Part shown: positions 45,271 to 54,058 of the stretch, piece after piece
Position numbering within the stretch: the first letter of the stretch is position 1
Layout of the letters: each line of letters opens with the position of its first letter
Assembly: GCF_011059145.1 (NCBI RefSeq)
Contig: NZ_JAALLT010000002.1
Coordinates: 682,001 to 746,000 of the forward strand
Source of the DNA: Halalkalibaculum roseum
GTDB lineage: Bacteria > Bacteroidota > Rhodothermia > Balneolales > Balneolaceae
Reading direction: 5' to 3'
Length of the DNA: 64,000 bases
The notes under the pieces: generated by a model
What the model was told of the DNA's origin: nothing
The model's database searches: none
What the model saw: only the letters and a program-made list of their open reading frames with translations
Position numbers and translations under genes: made by a program

Positions 45271-45906
45271 ATGGATGATAATCTGGACAAGAATACCGGA
45301 ATTCTCTTACAAAAAGAATCGAATTTAATATCTTGTGAGGTAGAAAAACGAAATAATGAAATCCGAATGACTGACGTAAGAAAACTCACTACCAAAGACA
45401 TACTTTCCCAAAATAAGAAGCGAAGTGCCCCGGAAAAAATGCAGCAGTTAGTAGCGGTACTTCATGATGTGCGCAGCATGCACAATATTGGTGCAGCTTT
45501 TCGCAACGCCGATGCCTTTGGAATTAAAAAGCTAATCCTGTCCGGGTTCAGCCCCTGTCCCCCGAGGCCTGAGATTACCAAGACTGCTATAGGAGCAGAA
45601 GAGTTTGTGGAATGGGAATCCACTGACTCAATCACTGATAGATTACGCGAATTAAAAAATGAACGTTATCACGTTGTTGGACTGGAACAGACCGATCAAA
45701 GTGTCATGATCACTGAGTACCAACCTCCGACCATCAAGAATATCTGCCTGGTATTTGGAAATGAGGTCACCGGACTTGATGAGTCCCTCCTTCCTATGAT
45801 AGATACATTTGTGGAGATTCCTCAGTACGGCAATAAACATTCGCTAAATGTGTCGGTTACAGTCGGTGTCACACTGTATGCATTTCTTCAAAAGTACTGG
45901 GGCTGA
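45271..45906 (+). CDS. SpoU/TrmH-family RNA 2'-O-methyltransferase
   Basis: SAM-dependent methyltransferase with the knotted SPOUT fold acting on tRNA or rRNA, 211 aa from this start. Motif 1 is HNIGAAFRNADAFG, motif 2 LVFGNEVTGLDESL, and motif 3 IPQYGNKHSLNVSVTVGVTLY. The first 32 residues (rich in Asp, Asn, Lys, Glu) are not typical, and an in-frame ATG at 45367 (MTDVRKLTTKD) is a good alternative start. No Shine-Dalgarno sequence supports either. It is divergent from greA and followed 80 bases later by metG. Confidence 0.9.
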   Translation: MDDNLDKNTGILLQKESNLISCEVEKRNNEIRMTDVRKLTTKDILSQNKKRSAPEKMQQLVAVLHDVRSMHNIGAAFRNADAFGIKKLILSGFSPCPPRPEITKTAIGAEEFVEWESTDSITDRLRELKNERYHVVGLEQTDQSVMITEYQPPTIKNICLVFGNEVTGLDESLLPMIDTFVEIPQYGNKHSLNVSVTVGVTLYAFLQKYWG

Positions 45907-45986
45907 AATACTTCCTCATTTATTATTATTTTTACCTCCAACCATGTATTTTCGTCGTTTACTTATAATCCACAAATTTTTTGTAC

Positions 45987-48014
45987 ATGTCGAAACGCAC
46001 GCTTGTTACTTCTGCACTCCCTTACGCTAATGGACCGCTGCATCTTGGACACCTTGCGGGTGCCTATCTACCTGCTGACCTGTTTGTAAGGTATCGACGA
46101 CTCAAAGGCGACGACATAGTCTATATTTGCGGATCGGATGAACACGGAGTGGCGATCACAATGGCTGCAGAGAAAGAAGGAATTACTCCACAGGAGGTCG
46201 TCAATAAGTTTCATGAAATGAACAAAGAGGCTTTCGAAAAGTTCGGAATCTCCTTCGACTATTATGGTAGAACCAGTTCTACTACCCATTATGAGACTGC
46301 TAAGGAGTTTTTCAAAGAGTTGTATGATAAGAATGTATTTGTTCGAAAAACCGAGGAGCAGCTTTATGATGAAGAAGCCGATATGTTTCTGCCGGACCGT
46401 TATGTAAAAGGAACTTGTCCGAATTGTGGTTATGAGGAGGCTTATGGAGATCAATGTGAAAACTGTGGTACTTCTTTGTCTCCTGCCGAATTGATTGATC
46501 CAATCAGTGCTATTACCGGAAATAAACCCGTTGGCAGGAAAACAGAGCACCTTTACCTGCCACTCGGCACCTTCCAGCCGAAGCTTGAAGAATGGTTGGA
46601 GAAACATGAAGATTGGAAACCGAATGTATTGGGTCAGGTCAAAAGCTGGCTGAATGACGGGCTTAGCGACCGGGCTATGACCAGAGATCTAAAATGGGGT
46701 GTACCGGTTCCAATTGAGGGGTTTGAAGATAAAGTGCTTTATGTATGGTTCGATGCACCCATCGGTTATATATCAGCTACTAAAGAATGGGCCAAAGAAC
46801 AAGGACAGCAGGATAAATGGAAGGAGTATTGGCAGGATCAAGAAACCGAGTTGCTCCATTTTATCGGTAAAGATAATATCGTATTCCATTGCATTATCTT
46901 TCCACTCCTGCTTATGCTTGAAGGCAATTATGTTTTACCTGAGAATGTACCGGCCAATGAATTTTTAAATCTTGAGGGTAAAAAGCTATCTACTTCTCGG
47001 GGATGGGCGGTATGGCTTAATGAGTATCTTGATGATTTCGAACCCGATCTGCTCCGCTATGTACTTGGTACCATGTTACCGGAAACTAAAGATTCCGATT
47101 TTTCATGGAGTGATTTTCAGAATAAAGTCAACAGCGAGCTGGCAGATATACTGGGGAATTTTATTTATCGCACCACATCATTTACCGATAACTATTTTGA
47201 TGGAAAGGTTCCCGAATTAACAAACCCATCTAAAAAAGACCTTAGTACACTTAAAGAGATTGCAGAACAAAAAGAAAAAATTTCCGAAGCTTATGAACGC
47301 TTTAGGTTGCGCGATGCTATTTCGGAAACCATGAATCTGGCCAGAATCGGGAATAAGTACTTTACAGAAATGGAACCATGGAAAACACGGAAAGAAGATC
47401 GTGTGATTTGCGGCAATACGCTTCATGTCTGTCTGCAGATAACAGCCGCCCTTTCAGGACTCTTTGAACCAATCCTTCCGCACAGAATGCCAAAACTGAG
47501 GAAACAACTTGGTTTGGATGATATACCAAACTGGAAAGATATCAATGGCGAGATGCTTGAAGCGGGAAGTAGTATTCAAAAAGGAGAAATACTTTTTGAT
47601 AAGATAGAGGACGAAGAAGTCGAGGAACAACTGAAAAAACTCAAAGAAAAATCACAAGCTGCACAAACAGGAATGAATTTTGAACCACTCAAAGATGAGA
47701 TTGAATTTAAAGATTTCACTAAAATAGATATCAGGGCCGGTAAAATTATCGAAGCCGAAGAGATTCCGAAAGCTGATAAACTACTAAAACTAACAGTTGA
47801 CTTAGGCTTTGAAGAGCGTACTATTGTATCCGGGGTGGCAAATCATTTTAAGCCCGACGAACTGACAGGACAGCGTGTCTGTGTGGTCGCCAACCTGGCT
47901 CCCAAAGCCCTGATGGGAGTTGAAAGCAATGGGATGATATTAATGGCGGAAGAGGAAGACGGGTCACTAAAATTTATTGAATCGGATGCGGAACCTGGAA
48001 GTCCGATCAATTAA
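45987..48014 (+). CDS. metG: methionyl-tRNA synthetase
   Basis: Charges tRNA-Met, 675 aa. The HIGH-like motif is PLHLGHLAG near the N-terminus, a zinc knuckle has two Cys pairs in GTCPNCGYEEAYGDQCENCG, and the KMSKS loop is GKKLSTSRGWAVW. The anticodon-binding domain follows, and a C-terminal tRNA-binding OB domain starts near residue 570 (FTKIDIRAGKIIEAEEIPKADKLLKL). The ATG before SKRTLVTSALPYANG is used; a TTG two codons earlier adds nothing. It is a full-length, single-polypeptide form with the appended dimerisation domain. Confidence 0.97.
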   Translation: MSKRTLVTSALPYANGPLHLGHLAGAYLPADLFVRYRRLKGDDIVYICGSDEHGVAITMAAEKEGITPQEVVNKFHEMNKEAFEKFGISFDYYGRTSSTTHYETAKEFFKELYDKNVFVRKTEEQLYDEEADMFLPDRYVKGTCPNCGYEEAYGDQCENCGTSLSPAELIDPISAITGNKPVGRKTEHLYLPLGTFQPKLEEWLEKHEDWKPNVLGQVKSWLNDGLSDRAMTRDLKWGVPVPIEGFEDKVLYVWFDAPIGYISATKEWAKEQGQQDKWKEYWQDQETELLHFIGKDNIVFHCIIFPLLLMLEGNYVLPENVPANEFLNLEGKKLSTSRGWAVWLNEYLDDFEPDLLRYVLGTMLPETKDSDFSWSDFQNKVNSELADILGNFIYRTTSFTDNYFDGKVPELTNPSKKDLSTLKEIAEQKEKISEAYERFRLRDAISETMNLARIGNKYFTEMEPWKTRKEDRVICGNTLHVCLQITAALSGLFEPILPHRMPKLRKQLGLDDIPNWKDINGEMLEAGSSIQKGEILFDKIEDEEVEEQLKKLKEKSQAAQTGMNFEPLKDEIEFKDFTKIDIRAGKIIEAEEIPKADKLLKLTVDLGFEERTIVSGVANHFKPDELTGQRVCVVANLAPKALMGVESNGMILMAEEEDGSLKFIESDAEPGSPIN

Positions 48015-48046
48015 ATATTGGAAGTTTAAGATATAGTTAACATATT

Positions 48047-48079
48047 TTTGCGAATTTCGATTGGCAAAATATAGGTTTG
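48047..48079 (+). promoter_or_regulatory. candidate promoter of the NSS transporter gene
   Basis: TTTG (48047-48050), a 21-base spacer, then TAGGTTTG (48072-48079): both elements match the Bacteroidota -33/-7 pattern. The leader to the TTG start would be about 50 bases. Confidence 0.4.
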
Positions 48080-48134
48080 GATTACATTTTGGCCGTTTCA
48101 ATATAACAATCAGGTTATCTAAAAAGGTGGAATA

Positions 48135-49490
48135 TTGTCAGCACTAGAATCGAACACACGCGGGGCTTGGAATTCAAAATTGGGATTTATACTGGCTGCT
48201 GCGGGTTCTGCAGTCGGCTTGGGTAATATCTGGCGCTTCCCAACGGAAGTTGCTTCAAACGGAGGTGCCGCCTTTCTAATCATTTACTTGCTTTGCTGTT
48301 TCCTGGTCGGTTTTCCTGTAATGATGGCTGAGCTCAGTATAGGACGAAGAACACGCAAAAATCCGGTAGGTGCATTCAGAGCGCTCAGCGACAATAAGCT
48401 CTACCCTCTCATCGGAATGTGGGGTGTGTTATGCGGTGTAATGATCCTTTCCTTTTACCTGGTTGTTGCCGGCTGGACCGTAAGTTATATTTTTGAAGAG
48501 CTGTTTTTCTTTATGGGTATGCCTGAGTGGTCAACCTATATTGCGGATACCGGTAACGGAGTCATAAATGCCGTCTTCGCCGTCTTATTTATGGGGGCTA
48601 CCATTTCTATTGTGGTAGGAGGAGTCAGCGAAGGCATTGAACGGGCTACCAAACTATTGATGCCCCTTCTAATTTTAATATTGGTAGGTATGATAATATA
48701 CTCACTGACCCAACCGGGAAGCGGTGTTGGGCTGAGTGAATATCTGAATCCTGATTTCTCTCAGATAACACCCGGTCTCGTATTTGCCGCTATGGGTCAG
48801 GCTTTCTTCTCCCTATCTCTAGGTATGGGAGCACTTATCACCTATGGGTCTTACCTGGATCGAAAAGAGAACATTCCGGAAGCGGCGGCTTATGTAACTT
48901 TTGCTGATGTGGGCATAGCATTTCTTGCAGGACTTTTGATCATGCCCGCTATGTATATGGCCCAAGCAAAAGGAGTTCCCATATTTGATGAAAGCGGTAA
49001 CCTTATTGCCGGTGTTGCCCTTATTTTCCAAGTACTGCCTGAACTTTTCCACAGCATGGGCGGGATGCTTGGCCTGTTTTTCGGAGTGATGTTTTTTGCA
49101 CTGCTGAGTATGGCTGCCCTTACCTCAACAATCTCGCTGCTCGAGGTTCCGGTATCATATGCCATTGATGAACACAAAATTACCCGGAAGAAAGCTTCTT
49201 TTGTTGTGGGAGGCAGTATCTTGATCATATCACTTATCATCTCTTTTAATACCAGTTTAATCGGTACAATAGATCTTATATTCAGTCAGGTTGGACTGCC
49301 TCTTGGCGGTATATTAATTTGTCTTTTCTTAGGCTACGTATGGAAGACTGAAAATGCCTTGGAAGAGATGGATTCCGGTTATCCAGGTATCGGGAACTCA
49401 TTGCTAGCTAAAGTATGGAGATTCCTCATCATGATATTCTGCCCCCTTGTGATACTCTACAATCTGCTGTCTACATTATTCTTTGATTAA
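48135..49490 (+). CDS. sodium-dependent transporter, NSS/SNF family
   Basis: A sodium-coupled symporter of 451 aa, probably importing an amino acid or similar solute. GFILAAAGSAVGLGNIWRFPTEVASNGGAAFLI is the conserved first helix with the sodium and substrate site, and about eleven or twelve helices follow. VFAAMGQAFFSLSLGMGALITYGSYLDRKENIP is the family's helix 6. The start is TTG at 48135, supported by AAGGTGG (48124-48130), the clearest Shine-Dalgarno sequence in the window. No ATG or GTG could replace it without losing the first helix. Confidence 0.94.
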   Translation: MSALESNTRGAWNSKLGFILAAAGSAVGLGNIWRFPTEVASNGGAAFLIIYLLCCFLVGFPVMMAELSIGRRTRKNPVGAFRALSDNKLYPLIGMWGVLCGVMILSFYLVVAGWTVSYIFEELFFFMGMPEWSTYIADTGNGVINAVFAVLFMGATISIVVGGVSEGIERATKLLMPLLILILVGMIIYSLTQPGSGVGLSEYLNPDFSQITPGLVFAAMGQAFFSLSLGMGALITYGSYLDRKENIPEAAAYVTFADVGIAFLAGLLIMPAMYMAQAKGVPIFDESGNLIAGVALIFQVLPELFHSMGGMLGLFFGVMFFALLSMAALTSTISLLEVPVSYAIDEHKITRKKASFVVGGSILIISLIISFNTSLIGTIDLIFSQVGLPLGGILICLFLGYVWKTENALEEMDSGYPGIGNSLLAKVWRFLIMIFCPLVILYNLLSTLFFD

Positions 49491-49556
49491 CCTTGTTATC
49501 CAATTTCACGCATAGTATTTTCGACAACAAACTTTTGAAGTACTAGAAAATCATTT

Positions 49557-50132
49557 ATGGCAAAAATTTCAACTTCTGATTTTAGAACGGGAATGGTCAT
49601 AGAGGTAGATGACGAACTTTACTCTATTGTAGATTATCAACACGTAAAACCCGGTAAGGGTGGTGCTTTTTTAAGGACCAAATTAAAAGGAGTTGTAAAC
49701 GAGAAGACTATTGAAAAGACCTTCCGTTCAGGCGAAAATCTAATGGAGGTACGGGTAGAACGTCAGCCATATCAGTTTTTGTATAAAGACGGCAACCTCT
49801 ATTACTTTATGCACCAGGAGACCTTTGTTCAGACGCCGATAGAAGAATCTAAAGTGGAAAAGCCCCAATTTATAACAGAGGGACAAATTTGTACACTAGT
49901 TGTAGATGTTGACAACGAACGAATACTCTATGCAGAACCGCCTGACCACATCATAGCCAAGGTTGTAAAGACTGACCCCGGATTGCGGGGGGATACGGCT
50001 CAGGGAGGCAGTAAGCCCGCTACCCTGGAATCAGGAGCTACCGTACAAGTACCTTTATTTATCAATGAAGGTGAAGAGATAAAAGTCGATACCCGAACTG
50101 CTGAATATGTTGAACGCGTAAAATCAAATTAA
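49557..50132 (+). CDS. efp: translation elongation factor P
   Basis: Relieves ribosome stalling at polyproline stretches, 191 aa. The N-terminal KOW-like domain carries the tip loop [18 protein letters not shown] with the modifiable Lys in PGKGGA, and the two OB domains follow with [33 protein letters not shown] near the end. The usual three-domain length is kept. It starts an efp-accB-accC-gcvH series with gaps of 8 to 14 bases. Confidence 0.97.
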   Translation: MAKISTSDFRTGMVIEVDDELYSIVDYQHVKPGKGGAFLRTKLKGVVNEKTIEKTFRSGENLMEVRVERQPYQFLYKDGNLYYFMHQETFVQTPIEESKVEKPQFITEGQICTLVVDVDNERILYAEPPDHIIAKVVKTDPGLRGDTAQGGSKPATLESGATVQVPLFINEGEEIKVDTRTAEYVERVKSN

Positions 50133-50140
50133 CTGATATC

Positions 50141-50635
50141 ATGGATCTAAAAGAGATTAAGAAAATACTCGATATGATAGCTGAGAGCGAAGTTAATCAG
50201 GTAACTATCGAGGAAGGAGATTTTAAAATCAAGGTTAAAAAAACGCCTGATTTCACGCAGAGCTCGGCTCCCGTTCAGTATCAGATGCCGGCAGCTCCAC
50301 AACAGCCGCCTCAAGCTCAGGCGCCTGCCTCTCAACAGCAAACATCAGGAGGCGGACAGGCCTCAACCGGAACGGAAAGCAAAGAAAAGGACGAGACAGA
50401 TGGAAATGTCGTTAATTCACCAATTGTTGGTACGTTCTACCGGGCTCCCTCTCCTGACGCTGACGATTTCGTAAAAGTAGGCGACCAGGTAGAGAAAGGA
50501 CAAACACTCTGCATTGTTGAAGCCATGAAAATTATGAATGAGATTGAATCTGAATTTTCTGGTGAAGTCAAGAAAATTCTGGTTGAAAACGGTGAAGCTG
50601 TCGAGTTCGAACAACCCTTATTTATCATCGGTTAA
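50141..50635 (+). CDS. accB: biotin carboxyl carrier protein of acetyl-CoA carboxylase
   Basis: Carries biotin for the first step of fatty-acid synthesis, 164 aa. A short N-terminal domain ([19 protein letters not shown]) is followed by a flexible Pro/Gln/Ala/Gly-rich linker (about 37-80). The C-terminal biotinyl domain has the biotinylated Lys130 in VEAMKIMNE. It lies 8 bases after efp and 14 bases before accC, an arrangement seen in many bacteria. Confidence 0.96.
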   Translation: MDLKEIKKILDMIAESEVNQVTIEEGDFKIKVKKTPDFTQSSAPVQYQMPAAPQQPPQAQAPASQQQTSGGGQASTGTESKEKDETDGNVVNSPIVGTFYRAPSPDADDFVKVGDQVEKGQTLCIVEAMKIMNEIESEFSGEVKKILVENGEAVEFEQPLFIIG

Positions 50636-50649
50636 TCCAACTGTAATTC

Positions 50650-51999
50650 ATGTTTAATAAAATTCTTATCGCCAACCGGGGCGAAATTGCACTTCGTATA
50701 ATTCGCACTTGTAAAGAGATGGGCATCAACACTGTGGCTGTCTACTCAACTGCCGATCAGGATAGTCTGCATGTTAAATTTGCCGATGAGGCCGTCTGTA
50801 TCGGTCCCCCTCCCAGCAAGGAAAGTTATCTAAAAATTCCAAGCATCCTGGCAGCAGCTGAAATAACCAATGCTGAGGCTATACATCCGGGCTATGGATT
50901 TCTGTCTGAAAATGCAGAATTTTCCAAGATATGTGAAGAACACGATCTGAAATTTATTGGTGCCTCCCCAGATTCCATTGCACGGATGGGTGACAAAGCA
51001 GTGGCCAAGGATACCATGATTAAAAATGGAGTTCCTGTGGTACCTGGCAGTGACGGGGAAGTTGATTCTTATGAAGAAGCCAAAGAAATATGCAAAGACA
51101 TTGGATATCCACTAATTATTAAAGCATCTGCCGGCGGTGGAGGCCGCGGCATGCGAATTGTTGAGGAGGAATCAAAGCTGAAACAGGCCTGGGATACGTG
51201 TCGCAATGAAGCGGAGACGGCATTCAATAACCCGGCTGTTTATATTGAAAAATTTGTAACGAATCCTCACCACGTAGAAATTCAGATTCTGGCCGATCAA
51301 CACGGCAACTGCATACACTTGGGAGAGCGAGATTGTTCTCTACAGCGACGACATCAAAAAATTCTTGAAGAATCACCCTCCCCCCTCATGACTCCCGAAC
51401 TACGTAATGAGATGGGGCAGGCAGCCGTTGATGCCGGCAAATCAGTCAATTATGAAGGTGCCGGTACCGTGGAATTTTTAGTTGATGATGATCTTAACTT
51501 CTACTTTATGGAGATGAACACCCGGATACAGGTTGAACATCCGGTTACGGAAGAAATAACCAATTATGACCTGGTTGCCGAGCAAATCAAGGCCGCAGCA
51601 GGATTAGAACTTGAGGACAAACCGCTTAAAATGCGCGGTCATGCGATTGAATGTCGGATTAATGCTGAAGACCCGGCTCATAATTTCCGTCCATCAGCGG
51701 GAACAATTAACGTATTTCACACTCCGGGAGGACACAGCGTTCGTGTGGATACTCATGCTTACGCCGGATACAAAATACCTCCTCACTACGATTCAATGAT
51801 TGCCAAACTGATTGTAAGCGCTCCGACTCGTGAAGATGCCATCAAAAGAATGAGAAGAGCATTATCAGAGTTTATAGTCGAAGGTATCAAAACAACTATT
51901 CCTTATCATCTGCAGCTAATGGATGATGAAAACTTCCAGAAAGGTACCTTCAACACCAAGTATCTGGAAAATGAATTTAAATTTAACCCCGAAATCTGA
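50650..51999 (+). CDS. accC: biotin carboxylase subunit of acetyl-CoA carboxylase
   Basis: ATP-dependent carboxylation of biotin on AccB, 449 aa. [18 protein letters not shown] opens the protein, the glycine-rich ATP loop is [14 protein letters not shown], the metal site is [14 protein letters not shown], and [20 protein letters not shown] is conserved. The carboxyltransferase subunits (accA, accD) are not in the window. It follows accB by 14 bases and is followed by gcvH after 9 bases. Confidence 0.97.
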   Translation: MFNKILIANRGEIALRIIRTCKEMGINTVAVYSTADQDSLHVKFADEAVCIGPPPSKESYLKIPSILAAAEITNAEAIHPGYGFLSENAEFSKICEEHDLKFIGASPDSIARMGDKAVAKDTMIKNGVPVVPGSDGEVDSYEEAKEICKDIGYPLIIKASAGGGGRGMRIVEEESKLKQAWDTCRNEAETAFNNPAVYIEKFVTNPHHVEIQILADQHGNCIHLGERDCSLQRRHQKILEESPSPLMTPELRNEMGQAAVDAGKSVNYEGAGTVEFLVDDDLNFYFMEMNTRIQVEHPVTEEITNYDLVAEQIKAAAGLELEDKPLKMRGHAIECRINAEDPAHNFRPSAGTINVFHTPGGHSVRVDTHAYAGYKIPPHYDSMIAKLIVSAPTREDAIKRMRRALSEFIVEGIKTTIPYHLQLMDDENFQKGTFNTKYLENEFKFNPEI

Positions 52000-52008
52000 G
52001 TTTAGTAT

Positions 52009-52389
52009 ATGAGCATTCCCAAGGAACTAAAATATACCAAAGAACATGAGTGGATTCGCGATAACGGCGATGGAACAGCAACCGTAGGTATTACCGATTT
52101 TGCTCAGGGCGAACTGGGAGATATCGTATTTGTTGAGCTTGAGGAAGTCGGTTTTGAATTTGATAAAGACGAATCATTTGGTACCGTTGAGGCTGTAAAA
52201 ACCGTCTCTGAACTATTTGCACCGGTATCAGGTGAACTTACCGAAATCAATGACAAATTGGAGGACGAACCTGAACTGGTAAATGATGATCCCTATGGAG
52301 ACGGTTGGATGATTAAGTTGAAAATCAGTGATACCTCCGAAATGGAAGAGCTAATGTCACCGGAAGAGTACGAAGAGATTATCGCCTGA
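52009..52389 (+). CDS. gcvH: glycine cleavage system H protein
   Basis: Lipoylated shuttle protein of the glycine cleavage system, 126 aa. YTKEHEWIRDNGDGTATVGITDFAQGELGDIVFVELEEVG is the expected start, and lipoyl Lys64 lies in GTVEAVKTVSELFAPVSGE. The other glycine-cleavage genes (gcvT, gcvP) are not in the window, so gcvH is separated from its partners and sits behind accC in the same direction. Confidence 0.97.
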   Translation: MSIPKELKYTKEHEWIRDNGDGTATVGITDFAQGELGDIVFVELEEVGFEFDKDESFGTVEAVKTVSELFAPVSGELTEINDKLEDEPELVNDDPYGDGWMIKLKISDTSEMEELMSPEEYEEIIA

Positions 52390-52441
52390 CTATCCATCCT
52401 AATTACTTAGGCAAGCACCCTTCTTTTAATTACTTTCTTAC

Positions 52442-53989
52442 ATGCAACATCGACCTGATGATTGGATCTTAATACTTGATTTCGGTTCCCAGTATACGCA
52501 GCTCATTGCCCGGCGGGTACGTGAACTGAACGTGTATTGCGAAATTCATCCTTTCAATAAAGATCTCTCTACTCTCGAAAATCCTCCTAAAGGAATTATA
52601 CTATCCGGAGGTCCGAAAAGCGTAAACGATGAAGATGCCCCGTCTTTAAACACGGATATCTTCAACCATAATGTCCCGATACTTGGTGTCTGCTATGGGC
52701 TGCAGATTTTGGCACACAATTCCATCCCCGGCAGTGTTGAGAAAGCAGAGCGTAGAGAATTCGGACGTGCAGAACTTATCGTCGATGATCGTTCCGACCT
52801 CTTCGAAAATATCCCTCAGGAATCTATCGTCTGGATGAGTCATGGTGATCATATTATAACGCTGCCGGATGAATTTGAGATAATCGGCCACACAGACAAT
52901 GCCAAGGTAGCAGCTGTAAGACATAAAGAGAAAGAAATTTACGGGGTTCAGTTTCATCCCGAAGTTGTTCACACTGTTTATGGCAAGGAAATCGTTGAAA
53001 ATTTTGTCCGGAATATATGCAATCTCCCCGGTAGCTGGACGGCTGAATCTTTTATTGAGTCAACCATAGAAGAGATTAGAGACCGTGTCGGCGATGACCG
53101 CGTATTGTGCGGGTTATCCGGAGGGGTGGACTCTACGGTAGTAGCAACCCTGGTACATAAAGCAATTGGCGATCAGCTGCAATGTATTTTTGTGGATAAC
53201 GGTCTCCTCAGGAAAAATGAATTCCGGGATGTACTCGATGTTTATGAGAAGGATCTGAATCTTCCGGTAAAGGGTATTGATGCGAGCGAGTTATTTCTTT
53301 CCAGGCTAAAAGGAATTTTTGATCCTGAGGAGAAAAGAAAAATTATCGGCAATACCTTTATTGATGTTTTTGATGAGGCAATTTCTGAAGATAAATCTTT
53401 CAAATATCTCGCTCAGGGCACACTTTATCCCGATGTCATTGAAAGCATCTCTTTTAAAGGTCCATCTGCCACCATTAAATCGCACCACAATGTTGGTGGT
53501 TTACCGGAAGAGATGAATCTTGATCTTGTGGAACCGGTACGTGAACTTTTTAAGGATGAAGTTAGAAACGTGGGCAGGAAACTTGGTATTCCAGAGCATT
53601 TCATCAAAAGACATCCTTTCCCGGGACCGGGCTTGGGAATCAGGGTCATTTCAGATATCACCAAAAAGAAGTTGGACATGCTGCGAGAAGCAGATGATAT
53701 CTTTATCTCCGAATTGAGAAATAATGATCTGTACCATAAAGTATGGCAGGCTCTCGTTGTATTATTACCCGTTCAAAGTGTGGGAGTTATGGGTGACGAG
53801 CGTACTTATGAATATACGGCAGCGTTAAGAGCCGTAACAAGTGTGGACGGTATGACTGCAGATTGGGCCCATCTTCCCCACCCTTTTCTGGCTAAAGTAT
53901 CAAACCGGATAATCAATGAAGTTCGTGGAATCAATCGTGTTGCCTACGACATAAGCTCAAAACCCCCTTCCACCATTGAGTGGGAATAG
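52442..53989 (+). CDS. guaA: GMP synthase (glutamine-hydrolysing)
   Basis: Makes GMP from XMP, ATP and glutamine, 515 aa. The class I amidotransferase domain has [11 protein letters not shown] with the catalytic Cys and FHPEVVHT with the His. The ATP-pyrophosphatase domain has the P-loop [13 protein letters not shown]. The C-terminal dimerisation domain includes [13 protein letters not shown] and ends in PPSTIEWE, the normal GuaA terminus. It lies 52 bases after gcvH. Confidence 0.98.
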   Translation: MQHRPDDWILILDFGSQYTQLIARRVRELNVYCEIHPFNKDLSTLENPPKGIILSGGPKSVNDEDAPSLNTDIFNHNVPILGVCYGLQILAHNSIPGSVEKAERREFGRAELIVDDRSDLFENIPQESIVWMSHGDHIITLPDEFEIIGHTDNAKVAAVRHKEKEIYGVQFHPEVVHTVYGKEIVENFVRNICNLPGSWTAESFIESTIEEIRDRVGDDRVLCGLSGGVDSTVVATLVHKAIGDQLQCIFVDNGLLRKNEFRDVLDVYEKDLNLPVKGIDASELFLSRLKGIFDPEEKRKIIGNTFIDVFDEAISEDKSFKYLAQGTLYPDVIESISFKGPSATIKSHHNVGGLPEEMNLDLVEPVRELFKDEVRNVGRKLGIPEHFIKRHPFPGPGLGIRVISDITKKKLDMLREADDIFISELRNNDLYHKVWQALVVLLPVQSVGVMGDERTYEYTAALRAVTSVDGMTADWAHLPHPFLAKVSNRIINEVRGINRVAYDISSKPPSTIEWE

Positions 53990-54058
53990 TTTTATTTGAG
54001 AACAATTATTGCCAATTGCCGTTAGATATTTAAAGAATTTCCCTAAAATTTAAAGCGC

